In this document: positions 16,051 through 24,243 of the stretch, piece by piece
How positions within the stretch are numbered: position 1 is the first letter of the stretch
How the letters are laid out: each line of letters starts with the position of its first letter
Assembly: GCA_002439585.1 (NCBI GenBank)
Contig: DJOF01000021.1
Location: 1 to 64,000, forward strand
Source: Bacteroidales bacterium UBA6445
GTDB taxonomy: Bacteria > Bacteroidota > Bacteroidia > Bacteroidales > UBA932
DNA: 64,000 nt
Direction: 5' to 3'
Program-made: the position numbers and the translations under genes
The notes under the pieces: generated by a model
Databases searched by the model: none
The model's input: only the letters and a program-made list of their open reading frames with translations
Told to the model about the DNA's origin: nothing

Positions 16051-17241
16051 CTAAGCCTGATCTTTCCTGAGAGAAGGCAGGAATTTCCGCAAGCAGAATA
16101 TGGCAGCCGCAACTCCGATTGCTCCTCCGACGTACCCTATGTAAGTAAGGCCGAGGTCAGCGCAGACCGTCCCTCCGACAAGGGCTCCCGCACCTATGCC
16201 TATATTGTATATGCCGGAATAGATAGACATCGCTATGGCAGTGCCGTAAGGGGCGTTCTGTATTATCTCGGATTGAAAGGTCAGATTGTAGCTATTGATA
16301 GATAGTCCCCAAAGTATGCAGATGGCTATGATGGCGACATGACTGAACGAGGCGGCATGCAGCAGAAATATGAAAATGCAGGTCCCCACAACGGCAAACT
16401 TCATGAATGCGGTCCTATGCCTGTCATAGTACTTGGCGAAAGCAAAACTTCCCGCAATGCCGACAACCCCGAATAGAGAGAGCACCGCAGTAATCATACC
16501 GTTTGACAAACCTGCTATCTGGCCGAGAAACGGCTCTATGTAGCTGTAAGCCGTATAGTGTCCGGTGACGAATATCAATGTAAGGATATAAATTCCCATC
16601 AGTGCAGGTGTCTTTATCAGCGAAGGCAGTGATTTGAAGGATATGTTATTGTCACTCGGAGTCTTAGGTAGCACAGCGGCAAGTATGATGAAGATAACTG
16701 CAGCGATCACGCCTATCAGTAGGAAAGTTATCCTCCACCCTAGCCAGATGCCTATGGCTCTTCCGAGAGGCAGGCCGACGATCATCGCTACCGAAGACCC
16801 GGTGATGATCAGACCGAGCGCGGTTGAACGTCTCCCCTCAGGAGCCACGCGCACAGCGAAAGGCGTCACAATGGACCAAAATATTGCGTGGGCGCAGGCT
16901 ACTCCGATACGTGAGAGCATCAGCATATTGAACCCTTGTGCAATAGCAGAAAGGAAGTGGCTTGCGGTGAACAGCGCGACGATTCCGAGCATCAGCTTCT
17001 TATTCTCTGTCTTGGAGAAAGCCAACATAAGGGGCAGTGAAGTCAATGCAACAACCCAGGCGTATACCGTGATCATTATTCCGGTATGTGATTCTGTGAT
17101 ATTGAAGTCGTTGGATATGTCCGTAAGCAGACCTATCGGGATAAATTCAGAAGTGTTGAATATGAAGGCCGCAAATGTAAGGCTTATTACTGGAAGCCAC
17201 CTTAGGAACGACTCTTTCTTTCTTTTTACAAATTCACTCAT
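16051..17241 (-). CDS. MFS exporter, sugar-efflux (SotB/AraJ) type
   Basis: 396 residues, 12 predicted membrane spans, no signal peptide. After a basic head the first span contains FNTSEFIPIGLLTDIS, close to the DHA1-family SotB/AraJ signature (TxEFxPxGLL), and the cytoplasmic loop APEGRRSTALG follows span 4. Such proteins use the proton gradient to export sugars, sugar analogues or drugs across the inner membrane. It stands alone on the minus strand with its own promoter at 17364-17394 and a long leader that carries two operator-like palindromes, so it is probably under control of a repressor encoded elsewhere. Confidence 0.85.
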   Translation of the reverse strand: MSEFVKRKKESFLRWLPVISLTFAAFIFNTSEFIPIGLLTDISNDFNITESHTGIMITVYAWVVALTSLPLMLAFSKTENKKLMLGIVALFTASHFLSAIAQGFNMLMLSRIGVACAHAIFWSIVTPFAVRVAPEGRRSTALGLIITGSSVAMIVGLPLGRAIGIWLGWRITFLLIGVIAAVIFIILAAVLPKTPSDNNISFKSLPSLIKTPALMGIYILTLIFVTGHYTAYSYIEPFLGQIAGLSNGMITAVLSLFGVVGIAGSFAFAKYYDRHRTAFMKFAVVGTCIFIFLLHAASFSHVAIIAICILWGLSINSYNLTFQSEIIQNAPYGTAIAMSIYSGIYNIGIGAGALVGGTVCADLGLTYIGYVGGAIGVAAAIFCLRKFLPSLRKDQA

Positions 17242-17313
17242 ACTTTACTAACTCAACTACATGTTCATACTTTGCCGGCTCACGTTCACGCGGCCAATTC
17301 GCACATGTATGCC

Positions 17314-17350
17314 GGATTGTACATTCCACGCAAACAGGGATTGTACATCC
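17314..17350 (-). promoter_or_regulatory. Paired operator-like palindromes in the exporter leader
   Basis: GGATTGTACAT occurs twice, at 17314-17324 and 17338-17348, spaced 24 bases start to start. Each copy is followed by (T)CC, making a near-palindrome GGAT-TGTAC-ATCC. Both lie just downstream of the start site expected from the minus promoter at 17364-17394, where a repressor would block the exporter. This is one part of the 352-base gap 17242-17593, which otherwise holds the two divergent promoters and the carA leader. Confidence 0.5.
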
Positions 17351-17363
17351 GGTAAAATCGCGG

Positions 17364-17394
17364 CAAATTTACTCCATTTATGAAAAGGAGCAAA
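17364..17394 (-). promoter_or_regulatory. Bacteroidota-type promoter of the MFS exporter
   Basis: Minus strand TTTG (17394-17391), exactly 19 bases, then TAAATTTG (17371-17364): a perfect consensus match. Its -33 box is about 10 bases from the -33 box of the divergent carA promoter. The exporter leader would be about 115 bases long. Confidence 0.78.
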
Positions 17395-17403
17395 GGTAAA
17401 TTC

Positions 17404-17434
17404 TTGCAAAGAACCAAAAAATGGCCTAAATTTG
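17404..17434 (+). promoter_or_regulatory. Bacteroidota-type promoter of carAB
   Basis: CTTG with TTG at 17404-17406, 20 bases of spacer, and TAAATTTG at 17427-17434 match the consensus well. Transcription would begin near 17440, leaving a leader of about 150 bases before carA that contains a hairpin, a small reading frame and a terminator structure. Confidence 0.78.
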
Positions 17435-17450
17435 TATTCTGAAAAAATTG

Positions 17451-17469
17451 AGGCCGGAGTGCTCGGCCT
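17451..17469 (+). promoter_or_regulatory. Leader hairpin upstream of the carA attenuator
   Basis: AGGCCG (17451-17456) and CGGCCT (17464-17469) pair perfectly around a seven-base loop, about ten bases after the expected start of the carA transcript. It may act as a pause site or as part of a leader switch together with the terminator at 17522-17554. Confidence 0.55.
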
Positions 17470-17479
17470 ATTAAGAAAG

Positions 17480-17593
17480 ATGCGATCCTGCAGAGATATA
17501 TATTTTTTCAGAGAATCAGATGACCGTCCCCGTCTGGGAGGGTCGTTTTTTTTTATATTATTGAGTCTATTTTTCAAGCTAACGACATTATAG
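17480..17593 (+). CDS. Possible leader peptide of carAB (37 codons)
   Basis: ATG 17480 opens a frame of 37 codons that runs through the terminator hairpin and its T-run and ends in TAG at 17591-17593, touching the carA ATG at 17594. The first part reads MRSCRDIYFFRESDDRPR, with five Arg codons in 18, while the end is hydrophobic. A ribosome on this frame would cover the hairpin, and the stop-start contact would allow coupling to carA. Carbamoyl phosphate feeds arginine and pyrimidine synthesis, so Arg-sensing attenuation is conceivable. No homologue is known to me; translation is unproven. Confidence 0.4.
   Translation: MRSCRDIYFFRESDDRPRLGGSFFFILLSLFFKLTTL
17522..17554 (+). terminator. Attenuator-like intrinsic terminator in the carA leader
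   Basis: GACC-G-TCCC (17522-17530), a five-base loop, GGGA-G-GGTC (17536-17544), then G and nine T. One G-G mismatch interrupts the stem. It lies after the carA promoter and before the carA start, with no other gene to terminate on the plus strand, so it is best read as an attenuator. Confidence 0.75.
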
Positions 17594-18667
17594 ATGGACA
17601 AAAGATTGAGAGCGACGTTGCGTCTTGACAACGGCATGGAGTTCCACGGCTGGTCTTTCGGGTATGATTGTGCAGGCAGCGGAGAAGTAGTGTTCTCCAC
17701 AGCCATGGTAGGCTACCCTGAGAGCCTTACAGACCCATCGTATTCAGGGCAGATCCTCTGTGTTACTTATCCTTTGGTAGGCAATTATGGAGTTCCTGAT
17801 GAAGGAGTTGCACCCGATGGCATATCAAAAAATTTCGAGTCGGAGAAAATATGGGTGCGTGGACTGGTAATATCTGAGTATTCGTTTACATATAGTCATT
17901 GGGACGCGGTCAAGAGCCTCGATCAGTGGATGAAAGAACAGAAAATCCCAGGAATATATGGAATAGATACGAGATATCTGACTCAGGTCCTAAGGGACAA
18001 TGGTTCCATGCTTGGACGTATCATTACTGATGATGACCTTTCAGCAGAATCCTATGATCCCAACAAAGAGAATCAGATTGCCCTCGTCAGCTGTCCATCC
18101 CCGATCACATACGGTAGCGGAGAGAAGAAAGTAGTATTGGTGGACTGTGGCGTGAAACACAATATTCTTCGCTGTTTTGTTGACAGGGGAGTGACCCTTG
18201 TAAGAGTGCCGTGGGACTATGATTTCACGGATATGGAGTATGACGGCCTTTTTATATCCAACGGTCCCGGCAATCCCGAGTTCTGCGATGTCACTGTCTC
18301 ACATTTACTCAAGGCAATGGAGAGGCATACCCCGATCTTCGGTATCTGCATGGGTAACCAGTTGCTTGCCAAGGCGGCCGGTGCCACGACATACAAACTC
18401 AAATACGGTCACCGCAGTCACAACCAGCCTGTCAGGATGATAGGTACCAACAGATGCTATATAACTTCGCAGAACCATGGATATGCCGTTGATACATCCA
18501 AGCTGTCTTCTGACTGGGAACCATGGTTTGTCAATATGAACGATGGGACCAATGAGGGAATCCGCCACAAGTCACTGCCTTTCTGCTCTGTACAGTTCCA
18601 TCCTGAAGCTTCGAGTGGCCCTACCGACACCGAGTTCCTTTTCGATGAATTCATAGCAAAACTCTGA
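17594..18667 (+). CDS. carA: Carbamoyl-phosphate synthase, small (glutaminase) subunit
   Basis: 357 residues, somewhat shorter than the 382 of E. coli. It hydrolyses glutamine and passes ammonia to CarB. The N-terminal half has the CarA-specific GMEFHGWSFGYDCAGSGEVV and GYPESLTDPSY motifs. The class I amidotransferase half has ISNGPGNP, the nucleophile Cys252 in FGICMGNQLLA, and the catalytic His336-Glu338 pair in VQFHPEAS; the common GICLGHQ is GICMGNQ here. carB follows after 7 bases. Expression is probably controlled through the leader terminator at 17522-17554. Confidence 0.95.
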   Translation: MDKRLRATLRLDNGMEFHGWSFGYDCAGSGEVVFSTAMVGYPESLTDPSYSGQILCVTYPLVGNYGVPDEGVAPDGISKNFESEKIWVRGLVISEYSFTYSHWDAVKSLDQWMKEQKIPGIYGIDTRYLTQVLRDNGSMLGRIITDDDLSAESYDPNKENQIALVSCPSPITYGSGEKKVVLVDCGVKHNILRCFVDRGVTLVRVPWDYDFTDMEYDGLFISNGPGNPEFCDVTVSHLLKAMERHTPIFGICMGNQLLAKAAGATTYKLKYGHRSHNQPVRMIGTNRCYITSQNHGYAVDTSKLSSDWEPWFVNMNDGTNEGIRHKSLPFCSVQFHPEASSGPTDTEFLFDEFIAKL

Positions 18668-18674
18668 TAGAAGC

Positions 18675-21600
18675 ATGAAAAATCCCAATATACGCAAAGT
18701 CCTGATCCTTGGGTCGGGAGCATTGAAGATCGGACAAGCCGGAGAATTTGACTATTCCGGTTCCCAAGCTCTCAAAGCCTTGAAAGAAGAAGGCATAGAG
18801 ACAGTCTTGATCAATCCCAACATAGCCACGGTACAGACATCAGAAGGCGTGGCTGACAAGATATACTTCTTGCCGGTAACTCCATTCTTTGTAGAGAAGG
18901 TGATTGCAAAGGAGCAGCCACAAGGTATCCTTCTCTCTTTCGGAGGGCAGACTGCTCTCAATTGCGGAGTCGAACTTTATGAAAATGGAGTACTTGACAG
19001 ATATGCAGTTGAGGTTCTCGGAACCCCAGTTCAGGCTATCATGGATACTGAAGACAGGGATCTGTTTATCCGCAAGCTTGACGAGATCGGAGTGAAGACC
19101 ATCAAGTCACACCCAGCTGCCAATATGGACGAGGCACGTAAAGCGGCCCACGAACTTGGCTATCCGCTGATTGTCCGTGCCGCCTATGCTCTTGGAGGTC
19201 TCGGGTCCGGCTTCTGCGATGATGACAGCGCTCTTGAGGAACTTTGTGACAAGGCATTTTCTTTCTCCCCTCAGGTATTGGTTGAGAAATCCCTCAAAGG
19301 CTGGAAGGAGATAGAATACGAGGTTGTCAGGGATAAGTATGACAACTGCCTGACTGTCTGCAATATGGAGAATTTCGACCCTCTCGGTATTCATACCGGT
19401 GAGAGTATCGTTGTGGCTCCATCTCAGACCCTTACCAACAAGGACTATTATTTCCTTCGTGAACTCTCCATCAGGATAGTCCGCCATATAGGGATTATCG
19501 GTGAGTGTAATGTTCAGTATGCATACGACCCTAATGCCATGGACTACAGGGTGATCGAAGTAAATGCACGTCTCTCTCGCTCTTCAGCACTTGCTTCCAA
19601 GGCAACAGGTTATCCGCTTGCTTTCGTAGCCGCCAAACTCGGTCTGGGATACGGCCTCTTCGATCTGAAGAATTCCGTCACCAAGACGACACCGGCCTTC
19701 TTCGAGCCGGCTCTTGACTATATTGTCTGCAAGATACCGAGATGGGATCTTTCCAAGTTCCACGGAGTGTCGAGGAAGATCGGATCCAGCATGAAGAGTG
19801 TCGGAGAGGTCATGGCAATAGGGCGTTCTTTTGAAGAGGCTATCCAGAAGGGGCTCAGAATGATAGGCCAGGGAGCGCATGGCTTTGTAGGTAACAAGGA
19901 GTTCAAGGTAGCAGATGTGGATGAGGCCTTGAAGGAGCCTACTGATAAGCGTATCTTCGTGATATCCAAGGCTATGAGAGCTGGTTACACGGTAGATCAG
20001 ATACATGCTCTTACCAAGATTGACAAATGGTTCCTTAATAAACTTCAGAATATAGTCACCACCTTTAACGAGATGTCCGGGTACGATACTCTGGAATCCA
20101 TGCCTGAGGAGCTTCTACGCACGGCTAAGTGTCAGGGATTCTCCGATTTCCAGATCCAGAGGGCGGTATTCAAGGACAACGGCTCTCCTTCTGCCAACCA
20201 GGAGATGGTGAGAATCTTCAGGAAGAGCCTCGGCATTATCCCAGTTGTCAAGCAGATAGACACCCTTGCAGCGGAATTTCCAGCAGCGACCAATTACCTC
20301 TATCTTACATACAACGGGACACACAATGATGTCCGATACGAGAATGACGGCCGCTCTGTAGTAGTGCTCGGTTCAGGAGCCTATAGGATCGGAAGTTCGG
20401 TTGAATTTGACTGGTGTTCAGTTAATTGCATAGAGACGATAAGGAAAGAGGGGTATAGGGGAGTGCTTATCAACTACAACCCCGAGACGGTATCTACGGA
20501 CTATGATATGTGTGACAGACTCTATTTCGATGAACTCACTTTCGAGAGAGTGATGGATATCATAGAGTTCGAGAATCCTCACGGAGTCGTTGTGTCTGTA
20601 GGCGGCCAGATTCCTAACAATCTCGCACTTCGTCTTGATAAGGCAAAGGTCAATATATTGGGAACTAAGGCCAAGGATATTGATAAGGCCGAGGATAGGA
20701 ACAAGTTCTCCAGTATTGTAGATGCACTAGGGGTTGACCAGCCTGAGTGGAGCGAGCTTACAACAATGGAGGATGTGGACAAGTTCGTTGCCAAGGTTGG
20801 TTTCCCAGTCCTTGTGCGTCCGTCTTATGTCCTTTCCGGTGCTGCTATGAATGTCTGCTATGACAAGGACCAGCTGGTTCATTTCCTTTCGCTTGCAGCC
20901 GAGGTGTCTCAGGAACATCCTGTTGTCATAAGCAAGTTTATGGACAGATGTAAGGAGATAGAATTCGATGCTGTTGCGGACGGTGGTGAGATCCTTGCAT
21001 ACGCTATCTCGGAGCATATCGAGTATGCTGGAGTCCACTCCGGAGACGCAACGATCCAGTTCCCTCCTCAGAAGCTGTATGTCGAGACTGTAAGACGGAT
21101 CAAGAAAATCGCCAGGAAGATTGCCGGTGCTCTGCATATCTCTGGTCCTTTCAACATACAGTTCCTTGCCAAGGAGAATAAGATCAAAGTCATCGAATGC
21201 AATCTTAGGGCTTCAAGAAGCTTTCCGTTTGTATCCAAGATATTGAAGATCAATTTTATAGAATTGGCTACGAAGGTGATGCTCGGACTTCATCCAGCAG
21301 CTCCGCAGAAGAGTGCCTTTGACCTTGACTATGTAGGAGTGAAGTCGTCTCAGTTCTCTTTCGCCCGTCTTGAGGAAGCTGACCCTATGCTCGGAGTCGA
21401 CATGTCTTCTACCGGAGAAGTAGGATGTATAGGCGATGATCTGGATGAGGCTCTGCTGAAGTCAGTCCTCTCGGTAGGTAACAATATCCCCAAGAAGAGA
21501 ATACTTCTCTCGACGGGAGATCCCCTGCAGAAGGCAGACATGCTCCTTGCGTGCAGGCTTCTTGCCGAGCACGGCTATGAGCTCTATGCCACAAGCGGCA

Positions 21601-21914
21601 CTTACAAATACTTCATTGAGAACAGTATTCCATGTACTCGCGTTCTTTGGCCCTCTGAGACAGATAGTAGCAACTTCAAGGCAGATTTTGTACCAGCTCT
21701 TGACATGATCAGGAACAAGCAAGTCGATATGGTGATAAACATTCCTGAAAATTTCACTGAAGAGGAACTCTCCAACGGTTATCATATCCGCAGGGCTGCC
21801 ATCGACTTCAATATTCCGCTCTTTACCAATGCAAGACTTGCAGTAGCCTTCATAAGAGCTTTCTGCTCACTGAGTCTCGACGATATTCAGATAAAGTCCT
21901 GGGACGAATATTGA
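18675..21914 (+). CDS. carB: Carbamoyl-phosphate synthase, large subunit
   Basis: 1079 residues, full family length. It makes carbamoyl phosphate from bicarbonate, ammonia and two ATP. Two homologous ATP-grasp halves are visible: the first begins KVLILGSGALKIGQAGEFDY and has IEVNARLSRSSALASKATGY, the second begins VVVLGSGAYRIGSSVEFDW near residue 560 and has IECNLRASRSFPFVSK. The C-terminal 130 residues are the MGS-like allosteric domain (LLSTGDPLQKADMLLACRLL), where UMP or ornithine acts in E. coli. It forms the operon carAB and is followed by a strong bidirectional terminator. Confidence 0.97.
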   Translation: MKNPNIRKVLILGSGALKIGQAGEFDYSGSQALKALKEEGIETVLINPNIATVQTSEGVADKIYFLPVTPFFVEKVIAKEQPQGILLSFGGQTALNCGVELYENGVLDRYAVEVLGTPVQAIMDTEDRDLFIRKLDEIGVKTIKSHPAANMDEARKAAHELGYPLIVRAAYALGGLGSGFCDDDSALEELCDKAFSFSPQVLVEKSLKGWKEIEYEVVRDKYDNCLTVCNMENFDPLGIHTGESIVVAPSQTLTNKDYYFLRELSIRIVRHIGIIGECNVQYAYDPNAMDYRVIEVNARLSRSSALASKATGYPLAFVAAKLGLGYGLFDLKNSVTKTTPAFFEPALDYIVCKIPRWDLSKFHGVSRKIGSSMKSVGEVMAIGRSFEEAIQKGLRMIGQGAHGFVGNKEFKVADVDEALKEPTDKRIFVISKAMRAGYTVDQIHALTKIDKWFLNKLQNIVTTFNEMSGYDTLESMPEELLRTAKCQGFSDFQIQRAVFKDNGSPSANQEMVRIFRKSLGIIPVVKQIDTLAAEFPAATNYLYLTYNGTHNDVRYENDGRSVVVLGSGAYRIGSSVEFDWCSVNCIETIRKEGYRGVLINYNPETVSTDYDMCDRLYFDELTFERVMDIIEFENPHGVVVSVGGQIPNNLALRLDKAKVNILGTKAKDIDKAEDRNKFSSIVDALGVDQPEWSELTTMEDVDKFVAKVGFPVLVRPSYVLSGAAMNVCYDKDQLVHFLSLAAEVSQEHPVVISKFMDRCKEIEFDAVADGGEILAYAISEHIEYAGVHSGDATIQFPPQKLYVETVRRIKKIARKIAGALHISGPFNIQFLAKENKIKVIECNLRASRSFPFVSKILKINFIELATKVMLGLHPAAPQKSAFDLDYVGVKSSQFSFARLEEADPMLGVDMSSTGEVGCIGDDLDEALLKSVLSVGNNIPKKRILLSTGDPLQKADMLLACRLLAEHGYELYATSGTYKYFIENSIPCTRVLWPSETDSSNFKADFVPALDMIRNKQVDMVINIPENFTEEELSNGYHIRRAAIDFNIPLFTNARLAVAFIRAFCSLSLDDIQIKSWDEY

Positions 21915-21953
21915 TTTGATTGAGAAAGAGTAAGTATCACCGAGGTTGCGTAT

Positions 21954-21998
21954 CCAAATAAAGCCCTGAAAGTTATTGACTTTCAGGGCTTTATTTGG
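21954..21998. terminator. Bidirectional terminator between carB and rho
   Basis: A perfect 20-base stem (21954-21973 with 21979-21998) around the loop TATTG, GC-rich at the centre (AAGCCCTGAAAGT) and flanked by T-rich arms on both strands. It ends the carAB transcript and, from the other side, the rho transcript. Confidence 0.93.
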
Positions 21999-22028
21999 AA
22001 GTTTTCTATTCGGTAAAAGTTGCACTGT

Positions 22029-22088
22029 GAATCACTTTGAATCACCTTGAATCACTTTGAATCACTTTGAATCGCGTTGAATCGCGCA
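22029..22088. repeat. Six tandem copies of a 10-base repeat
   Basis: GAATCACTTT is repeated six times without gaps; copies 1, 3 and 4 are exact, copy 2 has CACCTT, and copies 5-6 drift to GAATCGCG. It lies in the 3' untranslated part of rho (40 bases beyond the rho stop) between rho and the shared terminator. The period is close to one helical turn. Confidence 0.9.
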
Positions 22089-22129
22089 CCTTTGTACCGC
22101 CACAGTATGGCGCAATCAATCAGGGGATC

Positions 22130-24082
22130 CTAATAGTCGTAGCTTTTTGCGTCCTTAGGATTGACCTTGTTCATATTTTCCAACAGATCTTCATTTGTCT
22201 GGAACTGGTCCATTATCTGTATCATGAAATTCATGGCCTCTGTAGGATTCATCTCTGCAAGCAACTTGCGGAGTATCCATATTCGCTGAGCCTGATCCTG
22301 ACTGTAGAGCAAGTCATCGCGCCTTGTGCTGGACAGTATCACATTGACGGCGGGGAAAATCCTTCTGTTAGCAAGAGTCCTGTCAAGCTGCAGCTCCATG
22401 TTGCCTGTTCCTTTGAACTCCTCGAAGATTACATCGTCCATCTTGGAACCCGTATCTGTCAATGCTGTGGCAAGGATTGTGAGAGAGCCGCCGCCTTCGA
22501 TGTTGCGGGCAGCACCGAAGAATCTCTTCGGCCTCTGCAAAGCATTGGCGTCAACACCTCCTGTAAGCACTTTGCCAGAAGCAGGTTGTACAGTGTTGTA
22601 TGCCCTTGCAAGCCTTGTAATGGAGTCAAGAAGGATCACTACGTCATGGCCGCATTCTACCAATCTCCTGGCTTTCTCAAGAACCATGTTCGCTACCTTT
22701 ACATGCCTTTCGGCCGGCTCGTCGAATGTGGATGCCACAACCTCAGCCTTTACGCTTCTGGTCATGTCGGTTACCTCCTCCGGACGCTCGTCTATAAGAA
22801 GCACAATCTCGTATACTTCCGGGTGGTTGTCTGCGATGGCATTTGCTATTGACTTGAGCAACACTGTCTTACCTGTCTTAGGCTGGGCTACTATGAGTCC
22901 TCTCTGCCCTTTGCCTATAGGGGTGAACATGTCTACAATCCTGCAAGAGAGGTCATGCTCATGCCCGTGTCCGAGGAGATTGAATTTCTCGTCCGGGAAT
23001 AAGGGAGTGAGAAAATCGAACGGAACCCTGTCGCGTATAAACTCGGGCGTCCTTCCATTGATGTAGTCAATCTTGACGAGTGGGAAATATTTGTCTCCTT
23101 CCTTGGGAGGTCTTATCTCTCCGGTAACAGTGTCACCGTTCTTCAGCGCATTGTTCTTTATCTGTCCTTGCGATACGTATATATCGTCGGGTGAATTGAG
23201 ATAGTTGTAGTCAGAAGAACGAAGGAAACCGTATCCGTCAGGCATTATCTCAAGTACCCCGGTAGCCCTTACAGTGCCTTCAAATTCTATCTTGGGTTTA
23301 GGTTGCGGAGCCTGTTTCTGGCCTTCCTGTCCCTGCTGTCCGTTGTTCTGCTGAGGATTTTGCTGCTTCCAGCCGTTCTTCTTGATCCTCGGGGGGAGAG
23401 GAGGCAGTACTATCTTGTGCCTGTCGGTGTATTGTACCTCATTGTTGGCTTCTGCTGTGCGATTATTACGCTCTGTCTGACTTTCATTCTTGGAGAGGCC
23501 TTGTGGCTGAGCGTCTTGCTGACTCTTTGCTGTATCTCCAGTATTCTCAACTCTAGTTTCAAGGGTATTCTCAACCCTTGTGCTTGGATTTTGGAACAGA
23601 TTGGATTCAGTGTTATTGTCCATTACCTGCTTCTCCGCAGAGACTGCCTTGCCGCCATTGTCTTTGGGTTTGCGTCCGCGTCTTTTCTTTTCGGGCTGGG
23701 GAACAGTGGATTCGGCAGTCTCCGGTGTCGTTGCAGGTTTCTGTGCCGTTGCAGGCCGGCCTCTCTTTTTGGACACCGTACTCTCTGCTGCTTCAGATTC
23801 TCTATTATTGCTGTTATTCTTTACCAGAGTGCTTTCCGTCTCTTTCTCCTGAGCCTTCTCCGTGTTCTTTGTCTGAACATCCTTCCGAGGACGGCCGCGC
23901 TTTTTCTTTATCTGAGGTTCTGGATCGGGCTGCTTAGAAGCTATCTTGGCCTCTTCGTCAAGTATGGCAAAACTTAAATCCATGAGATCCAAATCTTTGG
24001 CCTTCTTGATATTTAACTCGACCCCAAGATCCCTGAGCTGCTCTTCAGACATTGCTGTCAGCTCTTTGAGCGTGTGTGGCAT
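22130..24082 (-). CDS. rho: Transcription termination factor Rho with long disordered insert
   Basis: 650 residues from ATG 24082; the frame stays open to 24166, but the Rho N-domain motif MPHTLKELTAMSEEQLRDLG begins here. Hexameric RNA helicase that ends transcription. After the N-domain (1-45) comes a low-complexity stretch at about 50-262, rich in N, Q, K, E and P with three GRP/GRK AT-hook-like motifs (KKRGRPRK, KKRGRPAT, KRRGRKPK). The RNA-binding fold (DGYGFLRS) follows from about 265, then Walker A AQPKTGKT near 400 and VILLDSITRLARAYN. The insert matches what is known of Bacteroides Rho, where it drives condensate formation. Confidence 0.95.
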   Translation of the reverse strand: MPHTLKELTAMSEEQLRDLGVELNIKKAKDLDLMDLSFAILDEEAKIASKQPDPEPQIKKKRGRPRKDVQTKNTEKAQEKETESTLVKNNSNNRESEAAESTVSKKRGRPATAQKPATTPETAESTVPQPEKKRRGRKPKDNGGKAVSAEKQVMDNNTESNLFQNPSTRVENTLETRVENTGDTAKSQQDAQPQGLSKNESQTERNNRTAEANNEVQYTDRHKIVLPPLPPRIKKNGWKQQNPQQNNGQQGQEGQKQAPQPKPKIEFEGTVRATGVLEIMPDGYGFLRSSDYNYLNSPDDIYVSQGQIKNNALKNGDTVTGEIRPPKEGDKYFPLVKIDYINGRTPEFIRDRVPFDFLTPLFPDEKFNLLGHGHEHDLSCRIVDMFTPIGKGQRGLIVAQPKTGKTVLLKSIANAIADNHPEVYEIVLLIDERPEEVTDMTRSVKAEVVASTFDEPAERHVKVANMVLEKARRLVECGHDVVILLDSITRLARAYNTVQPASGKVLTGGVDANALQRPKRFFGAARNIEGGGSLTILATALTDTGSKMDDVIFEEFKGTGNMELQLDRTLANRRIFPAVNVILSSTRRDDLLYSQDQAQRIWILRKLLAEMNPTEAMNFMIQIMDQFQTNEDLLENMNKVNPKDAKSYDY

Positions 24083-24192
24083 ATAGAATCTATTTGTGCA
24101 CCTCTCAGGTACAATGAATATTAGATGTTTGATGAAAAAATCTGTATGAAAGGCGAAACCTCTCATAACGGGCTCTGCCCGATTGGATGATG

Positions 24193-24223
24193 CAAATGTA
24201 CAATATTTATGTCAAATAACAAA
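24193..24223 (-). promoter_or_regulatory. Bacteroidota-type promoter of rho
   Basis: Minus-strand TTTG (24223-24220), 19 bases, TACATTTG (24200-24193): perfect consensus. The start of transcription near 24187 gives a leader of about 105 bases if translation begins at 24082, long enough for the autogenous control known for rho genes. Confidence 0.8.
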
Positions 24224-24243
24224 TTGAACACGAAAATATTGCC

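Noticed and set aside
22067..22852. 261-codon plus frame at the rho 3' end
   Set aside because: Antisense to the conserved ATPase core of rho, Cys-rich nonsense protein.
23303..23977. 224-codon plus frame rich in Leu and Cys
   Set aside because: Produced by the low-complexity codons of the rho insert read backwards.
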